Origin: Pseudomonadales bacterium
GTDB lineage: Bacteria; Pseudomonadota; Gammaproteobacteria; Pseudomonadales; Pseudohongiellaceae
Length of the DNA stretch: 64,000 bases
Assembly: GCA_024234395.1 (NCBI GenBank)
Contig: JACKOH010000003.1
Coordinates: forward strand, 62,001 to 126,000
Direction: 5' to 3'
The notes under the pieces were generated by a model. The model was given only the letters and a program-made list of their open reading frames with translations, was not told the DNA's origin and ran no database searches. A program made the position numbers and the translations under genes. This document shows positions 8,901-17,350 of this stretch, in pieces; position 1 is the stretch's first letter, and each line of letters opens with the position of its first letter.

Positions 8901-9526
8901 TTTCGCAATTCTCTGATTTTCTGTTTAAACTCTGTTACCGAAAGTCGAGAATCCGCTGTATCGTCGGAAGAGCCTGTAGTATCTCCAGAGGATGGAATCA
9001 GTCCTGTTTGAATACCCCCTGCGACCCCGGTGCTTAATTGCTGCGCTCCCAGGAGGCTCTGTCGCACCACGCCCAACACTGGCTGCCGGTTCCCCGTAAT
9101 GACGTATCCGGCACGGGTTACGAGAAAGTGACCCTGCTCCCAACCTAACAGAGGGTTAATCAGACCTGGGGAAACCCGCTCAACAAAGTAAATTCCCCGT
9201 TCGTCGATTTCAGGAATTCTCACTCCAGTTTCCAACCTGATGCCGTTAACTTCACCACCAGTAAAACGAAGCGTCAGTGTTTCACCCGCCTCCACTGTTC
9301 CTACGATGACATCCTCAACGGAAAAGCTCACATAGGTATAGATAGTGTTATTGGTGTTTTGCTCAGCAGTAACGGACAAAACTACGCCTTCGAAGATCAA
9401 TTCAGATAGATTGACCAGTTCTTCAGTTCCAATTCTTATTATTGTCGCGGCAGTAGCCTGAAGTGAAAAAGCGACGGATAGAGTCGCCAGAATGAACTTA
9501 AGTCCGTTTCTGAATGCTTTTTTCAT
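8897..9526 (-). CDS. Exported hypothetical protein coupled to the matrixin protease
   Basis: A protein of about 209 residues starting at the ATG at 9526, which has an AGGAAG ribosome binding site; an upstream ATG at 9583 is less likely. It has a signal peptide ending near SLQATAA and a beta-rich middle (LSELIFEGVVLSVTAEQN ... YVSFSVEDVIVGTVEAGETL) resembling small secreted domains that describe a lag or cost of expression in metalloprotease loci, but I cannot name a family. The C-terminus is low complexity (SSGDTTGSSDDTADS). Its stop overlaps the protease start (ATGA). A chaperone, inhibitor or anchoring partner for the protease is inference from the coupling. Confidence 0.7.
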   Translation of the reverse strand: MKKAFRNGLKFILATLSVAFSLQATAATIIRIGTEELVNLSELIFEGVVLSVTAEQNTNNTIYTYVSFSVEDVIVGTVEAGETLTLRFTGGEVNGIRLETGVRIPEIDERGIYFVERVSPGLINPLLGWEQGHFLVTRAGYVITGNRQPVLGVVRQSLLGAQQLSTGVAGGIQTGLIPSSGDTTGSSDDTADSRLSVTEFKQKIRELRK

Positions 9527-9716
9527 GCTAATGACTTCCTGACTGGACACCTGAGGCCTGCCGAGTGTCGGATTGTTAGACAAGGTGTTACTTTTCTAGG
9601 GGAACTTCTACTGCATTAAAGCAGGCTCGGACTCTCAAGTAATGACGTATCTGGGTATATAGCATAAAAGTCCTTCAGATTCATAGTATAGATGAAGGTC
9701 GGAATATGACCGGCTT

Positions 9717-9905
9717 AGTGTCTTTGCCACGTTTAAGAAGCGCGTCACCCGGAGGAAGATCTACGCGACTCATTCAGAAGCCAAAACAGAGATATTTAAC
9801 TTTATTGAGATGTTCTACAATCCGATCAAGCGTCATTCAAGCAACGGCGGGCATTCCCCGGCTATGTTTGAAGAGGCGTATTTTGAGAGATTAGAAACTG
9901 TCTAG
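9717..9905 (+). pseudogene. IS3-family transposase OrfB, C-terminal fragment
   Basis: About 62 residues read VFATFKKRVTRRKIYATHSE ... FNFIEMFYNPIKRHSSNGGH then SPAMFEEAYFERLETV before a TAG. This matches the C-terminal end of IS3-type integrases (FxTLKKE ... Y-I-E-x-F-Y-N-x-x-R-x-H-S-x-x-G-x-x-S-P-x-x-F/Y). The catalytic core is absent. The sequence differs from the OrfB at 3395-4303, so it derives from a different IS3 element. Confidence 0.85.
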
Positions 9906-9976
9906 TAAAGCCTGGGAAGTCCAGGCGTCGCAAAGCGAGGTATAAGAATCTGTACCTCCCACGCTCGACTAATCAA

Positions 9977-10390
9977 TCAGTTTTGTGCGCGCTCGCCCAG
10001 ATACGCACCGAGCATCGCGCCGGCAAGCTTTAGAGCTATCCAACAAGCTGCAGCAACGGTTAAGAACACTGTGATGTCACCGCCCATGGCGGGCACACTA
10101 CCCAAATCAATTACCAGATAGGCCAGGATAGTCACCAAAGCAAACACCCTGGCGTTTCGTTCAGGGGATTTCCGGGCCAGCCAGTAGTTAAACACGAAAA
10201 AAGTAATAGGCCCCAGAATATGCGAAGACCAAGGCGCAATCCATTGCGCGGCCTCGACATAGAATTCCTGCTCATGTCCCGGCTCGATGATATAGGCATA
10301 GTACGCCACCATTGGAAAACTGGCTGTGATCGTAATCACCAGTGTTGCCAGCGCCACTCCAACCGCTTTCAGACAGTCTGAAATTTTCAT
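9977..10390 (-). CDS. Small integral membrane protein of unknown function
   Basis: A protein of about 137 residues starting at the ATG at 10390, with GAGG just upstream; an ATG at 10444 would add 18 polar residues. Four hydrophobic segments are visible: VALATLVITITASFPMVA, a segment near SHILGPITFFVFNYWLA, FALVTILAYLVIDLG and ITVFLTVAAACWIALKLAG. An inner-membrane location is expected. It lies immediately downstream of the AraC/GyrI gene on the same strand. I do not recognise the family. Confidence 0.65.
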   Translation of the reverse strand: MKISDCLKAVGVALATLVITITASFPMVAYYAYIIEPGHEQEFYVEAAQWIAPWSSHILGPITFFVFNYWLARKSPERNARVFALVTILAYLVIDLGSVPAMGGDITVFLTVAAACWIALKLAGAMLGAYLGERAQN

Positions 10391-10483
10391 TTCAACCTCA
10401 ACAGATTCAGCCGACCAACCGCACGAACGATTAGTATTGCTCACGCGATGACAGGCCGGCTATTGTTTTCCGGGCTCGATGTA

Positions 10484-11236
10484 CTACTGACTGATCGGCC
10501 AATAGACTTCCGTAACCCATTCAGCAGGGTTGGGCACCTCGCCAGGATCTGTGGCATAGTATTCCCACGGCGCACCAGCCACCTGATAGCCGTTTTCCTC
10601 GATCCATTTTTCAATCGCCGCATTGGTTGTAGGCAGTTCTTCGTAAGGCCCAATGTTTTCGGCGAATGCAACAGGCCCTTTGTAGAGTGCACCCACTTTG
10701 AATTCTCCGGTGACAGCATCCTCGCCTGCCGGTTGGGCGAGAGGCACAATAAACTCAATAGTCCACAAGCCAGGGCCGGTGTCCGCATAGCGCGCAATGG
10801 GATGTCCGGCGATAGCCAGGCCCTTCGCCATTGCATGGGTGAAGACTCTGCCAATGCAATCAGGGAAAACCGACGCAAACTCCATGCGCGCCGCTCTGGT
10901 TGACAGGTAAACAATTGGTTGTGCATTCTCAAGCACCTTGCATACGATCTTCGATGTCGACATCGGTCTTTTGCTCCTCGCGTTGGTATTGCAATAAAAC
11001 AGCTTGGTACATGGCCCGATGGATTGCACCAGATCAGCATGCTTGTTCTTATCAGCGTCACTCGCCAGAATCAGCCCGGACTTGCGGTATTCACCGGGAG
11101 AACAGGCAATTTTGCGCCGGAACGCCCGCACAAATACTTCATGACTGGCAAACCCGACTTCCAGTGCTACGTCCAGAATGGATTTGTCGCTGGTCACCAG
11201 AATCGCAGCAGCGTGTTCGACCCTGAGCCGGCTCAC
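10484..11236 (-). CDS. AraC-type regulator with GyrI-like effector domain, 5'-truncated
   Basis: About 250 residues from a GTG at 11236. The N-terminus begins in the middle of an AraC DNA-binding domain: SRLRVEHAAAILVTSDKSIL leads into the second helix-turn-helix (DVALEVGFASHEVFVRAFRR), followed by SPGEYRKS. Residues about 95-250 form a GyrI-like/effector-binding domain (PIVYLSTRAARMEF ... NIGPYEELPTTNAAIEKWIE ... ATDPGEVPNPAEWVTEVYWP). The first HTH of the normal two is missing: the open frame continues upstream of the GTG (THVTEPPKQF) without AraC similarity. The gene is probably truncated and unable to bind DNA normally. Confidence 0.75.
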   Translation of the reverse strand: MSRLRVEHAAAILVTSDKSILDVALEVGFASHEVFVRAFRRKIACSPGEYRKSGLILASDADKNKHADLVQSIGPCTKLFYCNTNARSKRPMSTSKIVCKVLENAQPIVYLSTRAARMEFASVFPDCIGRVFTHAMAKGLAIAGHPIARYADTGPGLWTIEFIVPLAQPAGEDAVTGEFKVGALYKGPVAFAENIGPYEELPTTNAAIEKWIEENGYQVAGAPWEYYATDPGEVPNPAEWVTEVYWPISQ

Positions 11237-11413
11237 AAACTGCTTCGGCGGCTCGGTGACATGAGTAGATGATAACTTAGTTATGAAATAGTTCTTGATG
11301 TTTTTTGCACATCTGAAAATTGTTCGTTGGAGAAAAAAGCCACAGAAAACTGGTTGTTGCGCACCGCTTTCTGTGAAATATCCAGTCTGGATCGAAGGGG
11401 ATGGTTACAGGAT

Positions 11414-11695
11414 TTATATAAATTCGACTCGCACCTCGCGCCCGCCGAGTTCGTATTCAATAAGGGAATTGACAACCACATTAGTGTAAGTGCCGGCAAA
11501 GTCAAAACCTAAACTGCAATCTTTCGCCTCCATACACGACGAAAATTCGCCACCTACTCGAAGATCTACTGTCGCATTGGTCGTGTGCCAGTCATCAGAG
11601 GCAGCATTCAACTGCTTTATATCTTCCGGAGTCGTGTACGCGCGCCATGCCACTTCAACCGGGGCATCTACAATGGTTTCTACATTGATTTTCAT
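11414..11695 (-). pseudogene. SRPBCC/AHSA1-family protein, C-terminally truncated
   Basis: Residues MKINVETIVDAPVEVAWRAY, TTPEDIKQLNAASDDWHTT and FSSCMEAKDCSLGFDFAGTY are typical of the START-like AHSA1 family, usually about 135-150 residues long. Here the frame stops after GGREVRVEFI at 93 residues, losing the last beta strands and the long C-terminal helix that close the hydrophobic pocket. The stop lies next to the truncated start of the AraC/GyrI gene, as if a deletion had joined the two. Confidence 0.7.
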
Positions 11696-11812
11696 GCTAG
11701 ATCCTTTGTGCGGTTATTAATTACAGTTAACGCGACGTACTTCTCGGGAAAACTCCCTTATTGATCCAATTTTATTCCTCAATTACACCCTATCCACCAT
11801 ACAAAACTGGCA

Positions 11813-12208
11813 TTACTCATCGTTAATACGAGAAGCGATATTCCAAACATGTCCGGCAGGATCGACAATGCGGCCGACCCTGTCACCCCAGAACGCATCC
11901 TCAGCCGGTAATATAATCCGGGCTCCCCATTCCACCGCCCGCGCCATGATCGAGTCTACTTCATCGCCGTAGAGGTAATTGACAACCGATGAGCTTCCAT
12001 CGGCGTCCGGCGCGCGACTGGCAAGATGAGGCGACTCATCATGGACCATCAACAAAGAACCGTGAATCTTGAGAGTGGCGTGTACAACGTTGCCATCTCC
12101 GTCAGTTCTTCGCGATAACTCTTCAGCGCCCAGGGCATTCACGCAGAACTCTACTTCAGCCCCAGCATCCTTGCACACTAACATCGGGATTATCATCTTG
12201 GGTTTCAT
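11813..12208 (-). CDS. VOC-superfamily (PhnB/glyoxalase-like) protein
   Basis: About 131 residues from the ATG at 12208, which has a GGAG site 9 nt upstream. It has the PhnB-like VOC pattern: MIIPMLVCKDAGAEVEFCV at the start, LKIHGSLLMVHDESP in the middle, and FWGDRVGRIVDPAGHVWNIA near the end, the usual place of the second metal-binding Glu/His strand. VOC proteins include glyoxalases, dioxygenases and resistance proteins; the substrate cannot be predicted here. It appears intact among broken neighbours. Confidence 0.8.
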   Translation of the reverse strand: MKPKMIIPMLVCKDAGAEVEFCVNALGAEELSRRTDGDGNVVHATLKIHGSLLMVHDESPHLASRAPDADGSSSVVNYLYGDEVDSIMARAVEWGARIILPAEDAFWGDRVGRIVDPAGHVWNIASRINDE

Positions 12209-12330
12209 ATTACAGCTCCGGTCTGGCAGCGGCCGCCAATAGAGATACAAAATACCCACGACGAGATAGAAATTTCACGGTGCCACGAACCGTTTGAACT
12301 CGTTGTTTGTTGACACATTGAATCAATGCA

Positions 12331-12791
12331 CTAATCGATGAATTCCCAGGTATCAGCACCGTCAAAAGTTTTGATGGGAACCGAAGTATAGCACTCTGGT
12401 GAAAACATCTTGAAATTAACACTAAGCCGTTCGCCAGGTGTTTTTTCAATGTCTTCGTAGTGGGTTACCCAACCACAGTTATTGCAATGGTAAAACTCAA
12501 TCACTCTGTCATTCCAGACATAGGCGGTAACAGCGCCCGATTCGAAACATACCTCAGCTGTGGCTCTGGTGTAATGACCCCAAAGCGCTCCGTACCTGCT
12601 AAAAATTGAACAGGTACATTGCACCAATCTCTCGGGCAACTCAGAAACCGAAATTCAACGTTTCCGCAATGACAGGTGGCTGTCAACAATGCCCGGCGTT
12701 CCTCTTCGTCACTTGATTCCTCGCATAATGGATGCAGCAGTGGCTGCACTCTGTTTTGAATGAGTTGGTATAAGTCATTTTGTTCTCTCAA
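12331..12791 (-). pseudogene. GFA-family (CENP-V/glutathione-dependent formaldehyde-activating) protein, frameshifted
   Basis: One frame gives RALLTATCHCGNVEFRFL, containing the first zinc-binding Cys-x-Cys. The other gives LPERLVQCTCSIFSRYGALW and then YHCNNCGWVTHYEDIEK, with the remaining Cys ligands. In intact GFA proteins these are continuous. The frames meet at about 12640, where two extra bases (or one missing) break the reading frame. The N-terminal 40 residues before the CHCG motif are not typical and may be out-of-frame. The family binds zinc and adds or handles glutathione-type thiols. Confidence 0.75.
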
Positions 12792-13452
12792 ACTGAGCGA
12801 TTATCACTCTTCGCCTGGCGCCGCTTTTATTTTTAGAGCCACTGTGCCATAGGTGAGCGCTCAACAATAATAACTCCCCTGGGCTGGCTGAAATGTAAAT
12901 TTCGTCGGGATGCGTTCCATTCGCTTGTGTATAATTTCCTTTAGGGATGGCGAATTTCCGGTGGCTTCCAGGCACAATCCGGGTTGCGCCATTGTCCATC
13001 GTCATCGCATCCAGAACCCAGAAGGCATTTGCAATCTGTTGTACATCTGGATTCACCGGCCCGGTAGTGTCTACATGCAACCCTTGAAGCCCTAAACCTG
13101 GTTTTGGCGATCGTCCTCTTAATGAGCTTAGCCTGAAGGATTGGCCCAACAGCGCTGGCAGAAGATCCTATAGTATTTTTGAGTTGCTGCAGGGCGCGAA
13201 CTCTTGCTTGTCCGCCACATCCCAGATTTGATTCTCACAATCGTCAAACGTGTCCCAGGCACTGTGCATATGCGCAATCTCATTCCCGGTTAAGACGCCT
13301 TTAACCAACAGCCATCTGTCATCCACCAACCTTGAATATTTCTTTTCATATATTTTCGTAAACTCTCGGCTGGCAGGTTTATGCACATAACGAAGGGCTC
13401 CCCCTTCCTGACGGCATCGTAATGTGCCAAAGGGTAATTGTCGATAAAACAC
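12775..13452 (-). pseudogene. Phytanoyl-CoA dioxygenase (PhyH)-family protein with in-frame amber codon
   Basis: The N-terminal part (RLVDDRWLLVKGVLTGNEIA) and the C-terminal part share one frame but are separated by TAG at 13168-13170. After the stop come LHVDTTGPV (the His-x-Asp iron ligands), NGATRIVPGSHRKF and HLWHSGSKNKSGARRRV (distal His and the 2-oxoglutarate-binding Arg), the features of Fe(II)/2-oxoglutarate PhyH-type hydroxylases. The C-terminal catalytic half alone would be 124 residues. The reading frame upstream of about residue 30 is doubtful. The 3' end overlaps the GFA remnant. Confidence 0.75.
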
Positions 13453-13473
13453 TTAAAAGTAGTAGGAGTCCAC

Positions 13474-13942
13474 ATGACTATTAAAACGCTCGGTATCGAT
13501 TTAGCCAAGAATTCTCTTGCTCTGGTCCGCATGGATAACAACCACAAGATCGTTCTTCGAAAAAGCACTCAACCGCCAGCGATTATCGCTCTTCATCGCT
13601 CAGTTGCCCGGTTGTCTGATCGGTGTGGAAGCCTGCTCGGGGGCTCACTACTGGGCCAGAGAGTTTGAAAAGTTGGGCCACCAGGTGCGTATCATTGCCG
13701 TCAAGTTCGTGGAACCATGCCGCAAACGGGGCAAGAATGACAACAACGATGCTGAAGCTATCTGCGAAGCCACCAATCGACCCGGTATCTGGTCAGTACT
13801 GGTGAAAACTCCGGAGCAACAAGCGGTTCTGACCGTGCATCGGCTGCGCCAGGGACTGGTAACCGATCGAACCGCTTTGTTGAATCAAGGATTGTGGGCG
13901 GAGGAAGGAAGCTTAGCGATCAAGTTGTTAAGTTGTGAGTGA
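13474..13942 (+). pseudogene. IS110-family transposase, frameshifted and truncated
   Basis: From ATG 13474 (AGGAG upstream) the protein starts MTIKTLGIDLAKNSLALVRM, with the first catalytic Asp of the DEDD RuvC-like domain. The frame shifts near 13570, and the other frame continues GCLIGVEACSGAHYWAREFE ... VKFVEPCRKRGKNDNNDAEA (Glu and Asp residues of the same domain) and LTVHRLRQGLVTDRTALLNQ. It ends at 13942; the C-terminal transposase_20 domain with its catalytic Ser is absent. Confidence 0.85.
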
Positions 13943-14384
13943 TGTCCCCTGTTATTCCAGTCTGCCAGGGAAGGTGGCCGGATAGCTCTCGGCCTGGTGG
14001 AGTGGATGTCGTACTTAAGCGCCAGAGGTAGCCTGGTTGCCGCTGGAAAGCGCATAAATTCGCAAAGAATCTGACTGATATTGAGATTGTTGTGGCTCTC
14101 AGTGCGCCGCCTACTCACCAAACTGGACAGCCACCCACTTTGGAAATACCGTTTGTTTTACTTTTATAAGAGAAAGCGATGTCCCTCCTGAAACACATGG
14201 AAACAATAAATCATGAACAGGGCGAGATATCAATTCTAAAAAAATGCTCAACCGGAATAAAAAGGTGTAACAGCCGGACGCTTTCAAACTTGCGAACGGG
14301 GTCTGTTTGTTGAAAGTGCGATGGCAACCGACACGCCAGGATAGCTATTAGACTCCATCGTTGGATTCTGGTTTCGATCATTTA
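13943..14384. other. Intergenic stretch between IS110 remnant and PEP-CTERM gene
   Basis: No supported gene. A minus-strand open frame (13885-14121) gives FPAATRLPLALKYDIHSTRP and similar, which I could not link to any family; it may be part of another degraded insertion sequence. No terminator was seen after the PEP-CTERM gene. Confidence 0.4.
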
Positions 14385-15323
14385 TCAATCTGTTAATCGG
14401 GATCTAAATCTTACCAGCCTCATTTTGGTAATGAGGCTAATAAAGCCGACCACAAACAGTGCGAATGAGCCTGGAACAGGTACACTGTTCGAACCTGTTA
14501 TGTTCGTACCTGTCAAGAAAACCCCTGAACCCGAAGTAAACGGAACCGTGGAATCGATGCTAAATGTGGCTGTGTTAAGAGCATCCAGACTGAGATATGC
14601 AGGAAAACAGCAACCGGCAGACGCGCTGACAACCATTTTCGTGACAATGTCGAAGGAATTGATACCAGCTTCCAGGGCAAGCTGACCACTGATGCTGTCA
14701 CTCAAGAGCAAATCTTCTAGACCGAACAATTCAGGTTTCGGCGTGCCGGGTGTTGATGTTAGATATTTGAATTCTTGAAAGAGTGCCTGACCGTTTGACA
14801 CTGCACCTCCCGGGCCGCCCCAGGAATTCGCGCTGCCGAGGGGCCCGACCGTACCACCTGGAAATATATAAAGTTCAAAGAACGCATAAGTAAAATCAAA
14901 TGTAGTAAAAGGTGGGTTTGAAGCTGAACCATCGAATCCGCCGGCGGAATTGACCCACATATCTACGGCAAATTCAAAATCCCAAGTGCTTGCTGCTGGC
15001 GCGTCGAAGGTTACTGTCTCACCAAACGCAGGGGTTGCCAATGCTTGACCGTTGGCAGGTATACTTGGTGTACCGATTGTCGTTCTTGCTTTTAAAGTGC
15101 CATTACCGAGATCTGCTTGAGAATAAAAAGAGGCAGCGCTTTCTGGAGTGCCGAATTGTCCAGTCGATATTGTGGAACCATTCTCGATAAGAGGGTCAAC
15201 CGAACCGCCACTGGAGAGAAGGCCCTGACCCCGAACCCAACCCGCATTGGCAGTGCTGGAGAGAGTGAGACTGAGGACAATAAATTGCAGTGAAAAAACT
15301 TTGATCAAAGATGTGAGTTTCAT
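14385..15323 (-). CDS. Secreted protein with PEP-CTERM-like anchor (VPVPGS variant)
   Basis: A 312-residue protein with a signal peptide (MKLTSLIKVFSLQFIVLSLT ... STANAG). The body is Gly/Ser/Phe-rich and beta-like (TWDFEFAVDMWVNSAGGFDG). The C-terminus has VPVPGS, a hydrophobic segment (FALFVVGFISLITKM) and an Arg-rich tail (RLVRFRSR), the PEP-CTERM architecture with Pro-Glu-Pro replaced by Pro-Val-Pro. The VPxPGS form occurs in this class, but loss of the Glu may alter exosortase recognition. It is the second such protein here after 667-1419. Its target is presumably the outer envelope or matrix. Confidence 0.8.
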   Translation of the reverse strand: MKLTSLIKVFSLQFIVLSLTLSSTANAGWVRGQGLLSSGGSVDPLIENGSTISTGQFGTPESAASFYSQADLGNGTLKARTTIGTPSIPANGQALATPAFGETVTFDAPAASTWDFEFAVDMWVNSAGGFDGSASNPPFTTFDFTYAFFELYIFPGGTVGPLGSANSWGGPGGAVSNGQALFQEFKYLTSTPGTPKPELFGLEDLLLSDSISGQLALEAGINSFDIVTKMVVSASAGCCFPAYLSLDALNTATFSIDSTVPFTSGSGVFLTGTNITGSNSVPVPGSFALFVVGFISLITKMRLVRFRSRLTD

Positions 15324-15572
15324 GAATTACGCCTCTGTAAATGCTTTACTTAAAATGCTTTACTTAGTTACGTCTTAACGAAATACTCCGACTTAATGCT
15401 ATAAGCAAATACTGTGCCAAAAACATACTTTCAATTTTCTATCAGGCAGTTACGACAGCCACCTACTAGCAAAACTATTCTGCTGTAAAAAAACCTGACA
15501 GAGTACCTAAAAGCCAATTCTCCACTTTGCTTTATGGATGCGTAAGTGATCCTAGCTTATTACCACGCTAAT

Positions 15573-15842
15573 CTAGTGTCCTGTCCGGTTAATTCGTCGC
15601 ATTTCAGCGTGCCAGCCAAGGTTCCTGGCAAGGCGCGCCTTGCAGGCAATGGCCGTAGCCCTTGTCAAAAGGCGCAACGCGGCCAGGGGTCTTGGCTGGC
15701 ACGCCCTCCGGGAGCCTGCATAAAGCGCTGTAGCAGCGTTGCGACCCTTGGAAATACAACCAGTATTCCCTGCGGATCGCGCCTCACTACAGCGCTTTAT
15801 GCAGGCTCTGAAATACAACGAATTAACCGGACAGGACACTAG
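15573..15842. repeat. 270-bp palindromic non-autonomous element with two internal hairpins
   Basis: Outer inverted repeats of 25 bp match perfectly: CTAGTGTCCTGTCCGGTTAA plus TTCGT (15573-15597) and its complement at 15818-15842. The CTAG at each tip may be a target duplication. Inside are two more hairpins: a 14-bp stem (15607-15620 with 15691-15704) and a 21-bp stem (15713-15733 with 15787-15807). Both strands read open through most of it, but this is a result of the palindrome, not of coding. Structure fits a MITE; no transposase is present. Confidence 0.9.
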
Positions 15843-16157
15843 AACGTAAATCGGGCTTGTATGGCTACCAGGCTGAGAGCAATCCGATCGCCTTCCGTGG
15901 CAGGCTTTTTATAAGCGAAAGGGTTGCGGTGGAAGACCTTTTTCAGCTCATTGAACAGCACTGATACAATGGTTCCGAGATCTTTGTCACCCGGTGGTCA
16001 TTGGGAATCAGTTGTGTTTAATTTGCAAATCGGAAGGAATGCGGGGAGATTCATGGCTAGATAATGCTCAGGCCGTTGGCCAGCCGAGTGTTATCCAGCC
16101 ACCGCCTCCGGCAGACTGTTGTGCCTGAGCTCTCCTTCCGTTGATTTTTCTGTTGAA
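15843..16157. other. Non-coding flank between palindromic element and IS91 remnant
   Basis: No gene is supported. The right part probably belongs to the terminal region of the IS91-like element, lying directly downstream of its transposase C-terminus on the minus strand. Confidence 0.4.
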
Positions 16158-17272
16158 TCAGCTCTGGTCAAACAAGCCGATTTGCGACGTTGCCCGCTCG
16201 GGTGGTGGTTGAGCCCGGGAATCGTCGGGTTCCTTGTTTGTCAAATGTTCCAGAATCTGACGGATCACTGTGGGATCTTCAATACAGGCGATGATGCGCA
16301 CCGGCCCCTGGCACCTCTCGCAGGTTTCGATGTCGATGTTGAAGACCCGCTTTAAGCGTCCAGCCAAGGTCATGGAGGCATGGCATTCGGCGGGGGTTCG
16401 GTCATTGGCGTGGCTGTCAGTCTGCTTTGTCCGCTGACCCCCTTTGCCCCACCCGGAAGGAGTGATGGCTACCTACTGCTTCGCTACGCTACACAGCACT
16501 TCGCGAAATTTCCCACGCATAACCGAAGGTGACGCGTGGTGAAATCTTGTCAGGTTCACCCTGAATCTGGGGACCAGTGCGGCCAATCTCGCTTTGAAAT
16601 CCAATGGCTCGAAGATGACGTGGGTGGTACCGTTGCGGAACGGTGTCTTCAGTTGGTAACGCACCTTGCCGGTGGGGGTCGGCGACAGGTGCTGTTCGGA
16701 GATGGCGGGCCTGGCGATGTAGCGGCACAGCCGTTCGATCTTCTCGCGCTGATCGGCCCGGGCGGCGACTCCGGCATGCAGACTGAAGTCGGCCAGTTTG
16801 GCCACACGGTCGGAGCCCGATGGCAGATCGGGTCTGGGCGAGATGGTCTGCAGGGTGAATACCTGACGACCTTTCTGCGGACCTAATGCGATCCGGTAGG
16901 CGACCGAGTGATAGTGGATATCCTGGTGTGGATCTTCTTCCAGGCCATCCAGGGTGAGGTAGCTGTTGTCCTCATCGCGCTCCAGGAAGCGGGCCACCCG
17001 CTGACCGCTGCGATGCAGCAGGACTACCCTCAGGGGCGGGATGCGGCGGAAGCCGTATTGGCCATTGGGGTCCTGCAGATGGACGCCATCCAGAAACAGC
17101 ATATCAGAGTGGATATTCAGATTAAGGGCCGAGCCGAAACGCTGGATCAGGGCGACGGCGCCGGTGTAGGCATCAGTCCTTGAAAGTCCTGACTGGTGGG
17201 CCAGGTGGGTGGAGGTTGCTCTGGTGACGATACCGAGAACCCGGCTAATCAGTTCGGGGTAGGCGGCAAACG
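16158..17272 (-). pseudogene. IS91-family (Y2) transposase remnant
   Basis: The minus strand reads FAAYPELISRVLGIVTRATS near 17272, then ALIQRFGSALNLN, MLFLDGVHLQDPNGQYGF and REKIERLCRYIARPAISEQH, KVRYQLKTPFRNGTTHVIFE and LAALVPRFRVNLTRFHHASP, all conserved IS91/ISCR-type transposase blocks. A frame break near 16473 separates these from the C-terminal zinc-ribbon-like block RLKRVFNIDIETCERCQGPV. The N-terminus is cut by a stop at about 17275. Rolling-circle elements of this class move without target duplication and often capture neighbouring genes. Confidence 0.85.
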
Positions 17273-17350
17273 ATCAGGCTATTCACCAGTCAAAAGCGAA
17301 ACTATTCCCTTCTCGGAAATCATTCGCCCCGTGAAAACAATTGAATGCCG

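Noticed and set aside
13885..14121. Minus-strand open frame beside the IS110 remnant
   Set aside because: Overlaps the transposase 3' end on the other strand and has no domain; may be part of another degraded element but cannot be supported.
15573..15839. Overlapping open frames on both strands of a 270-bp stretch
   Set aside because: They arise from perfect inverted repeats; the translations on the two strands are near-identical, which shows palindromy and not coding.
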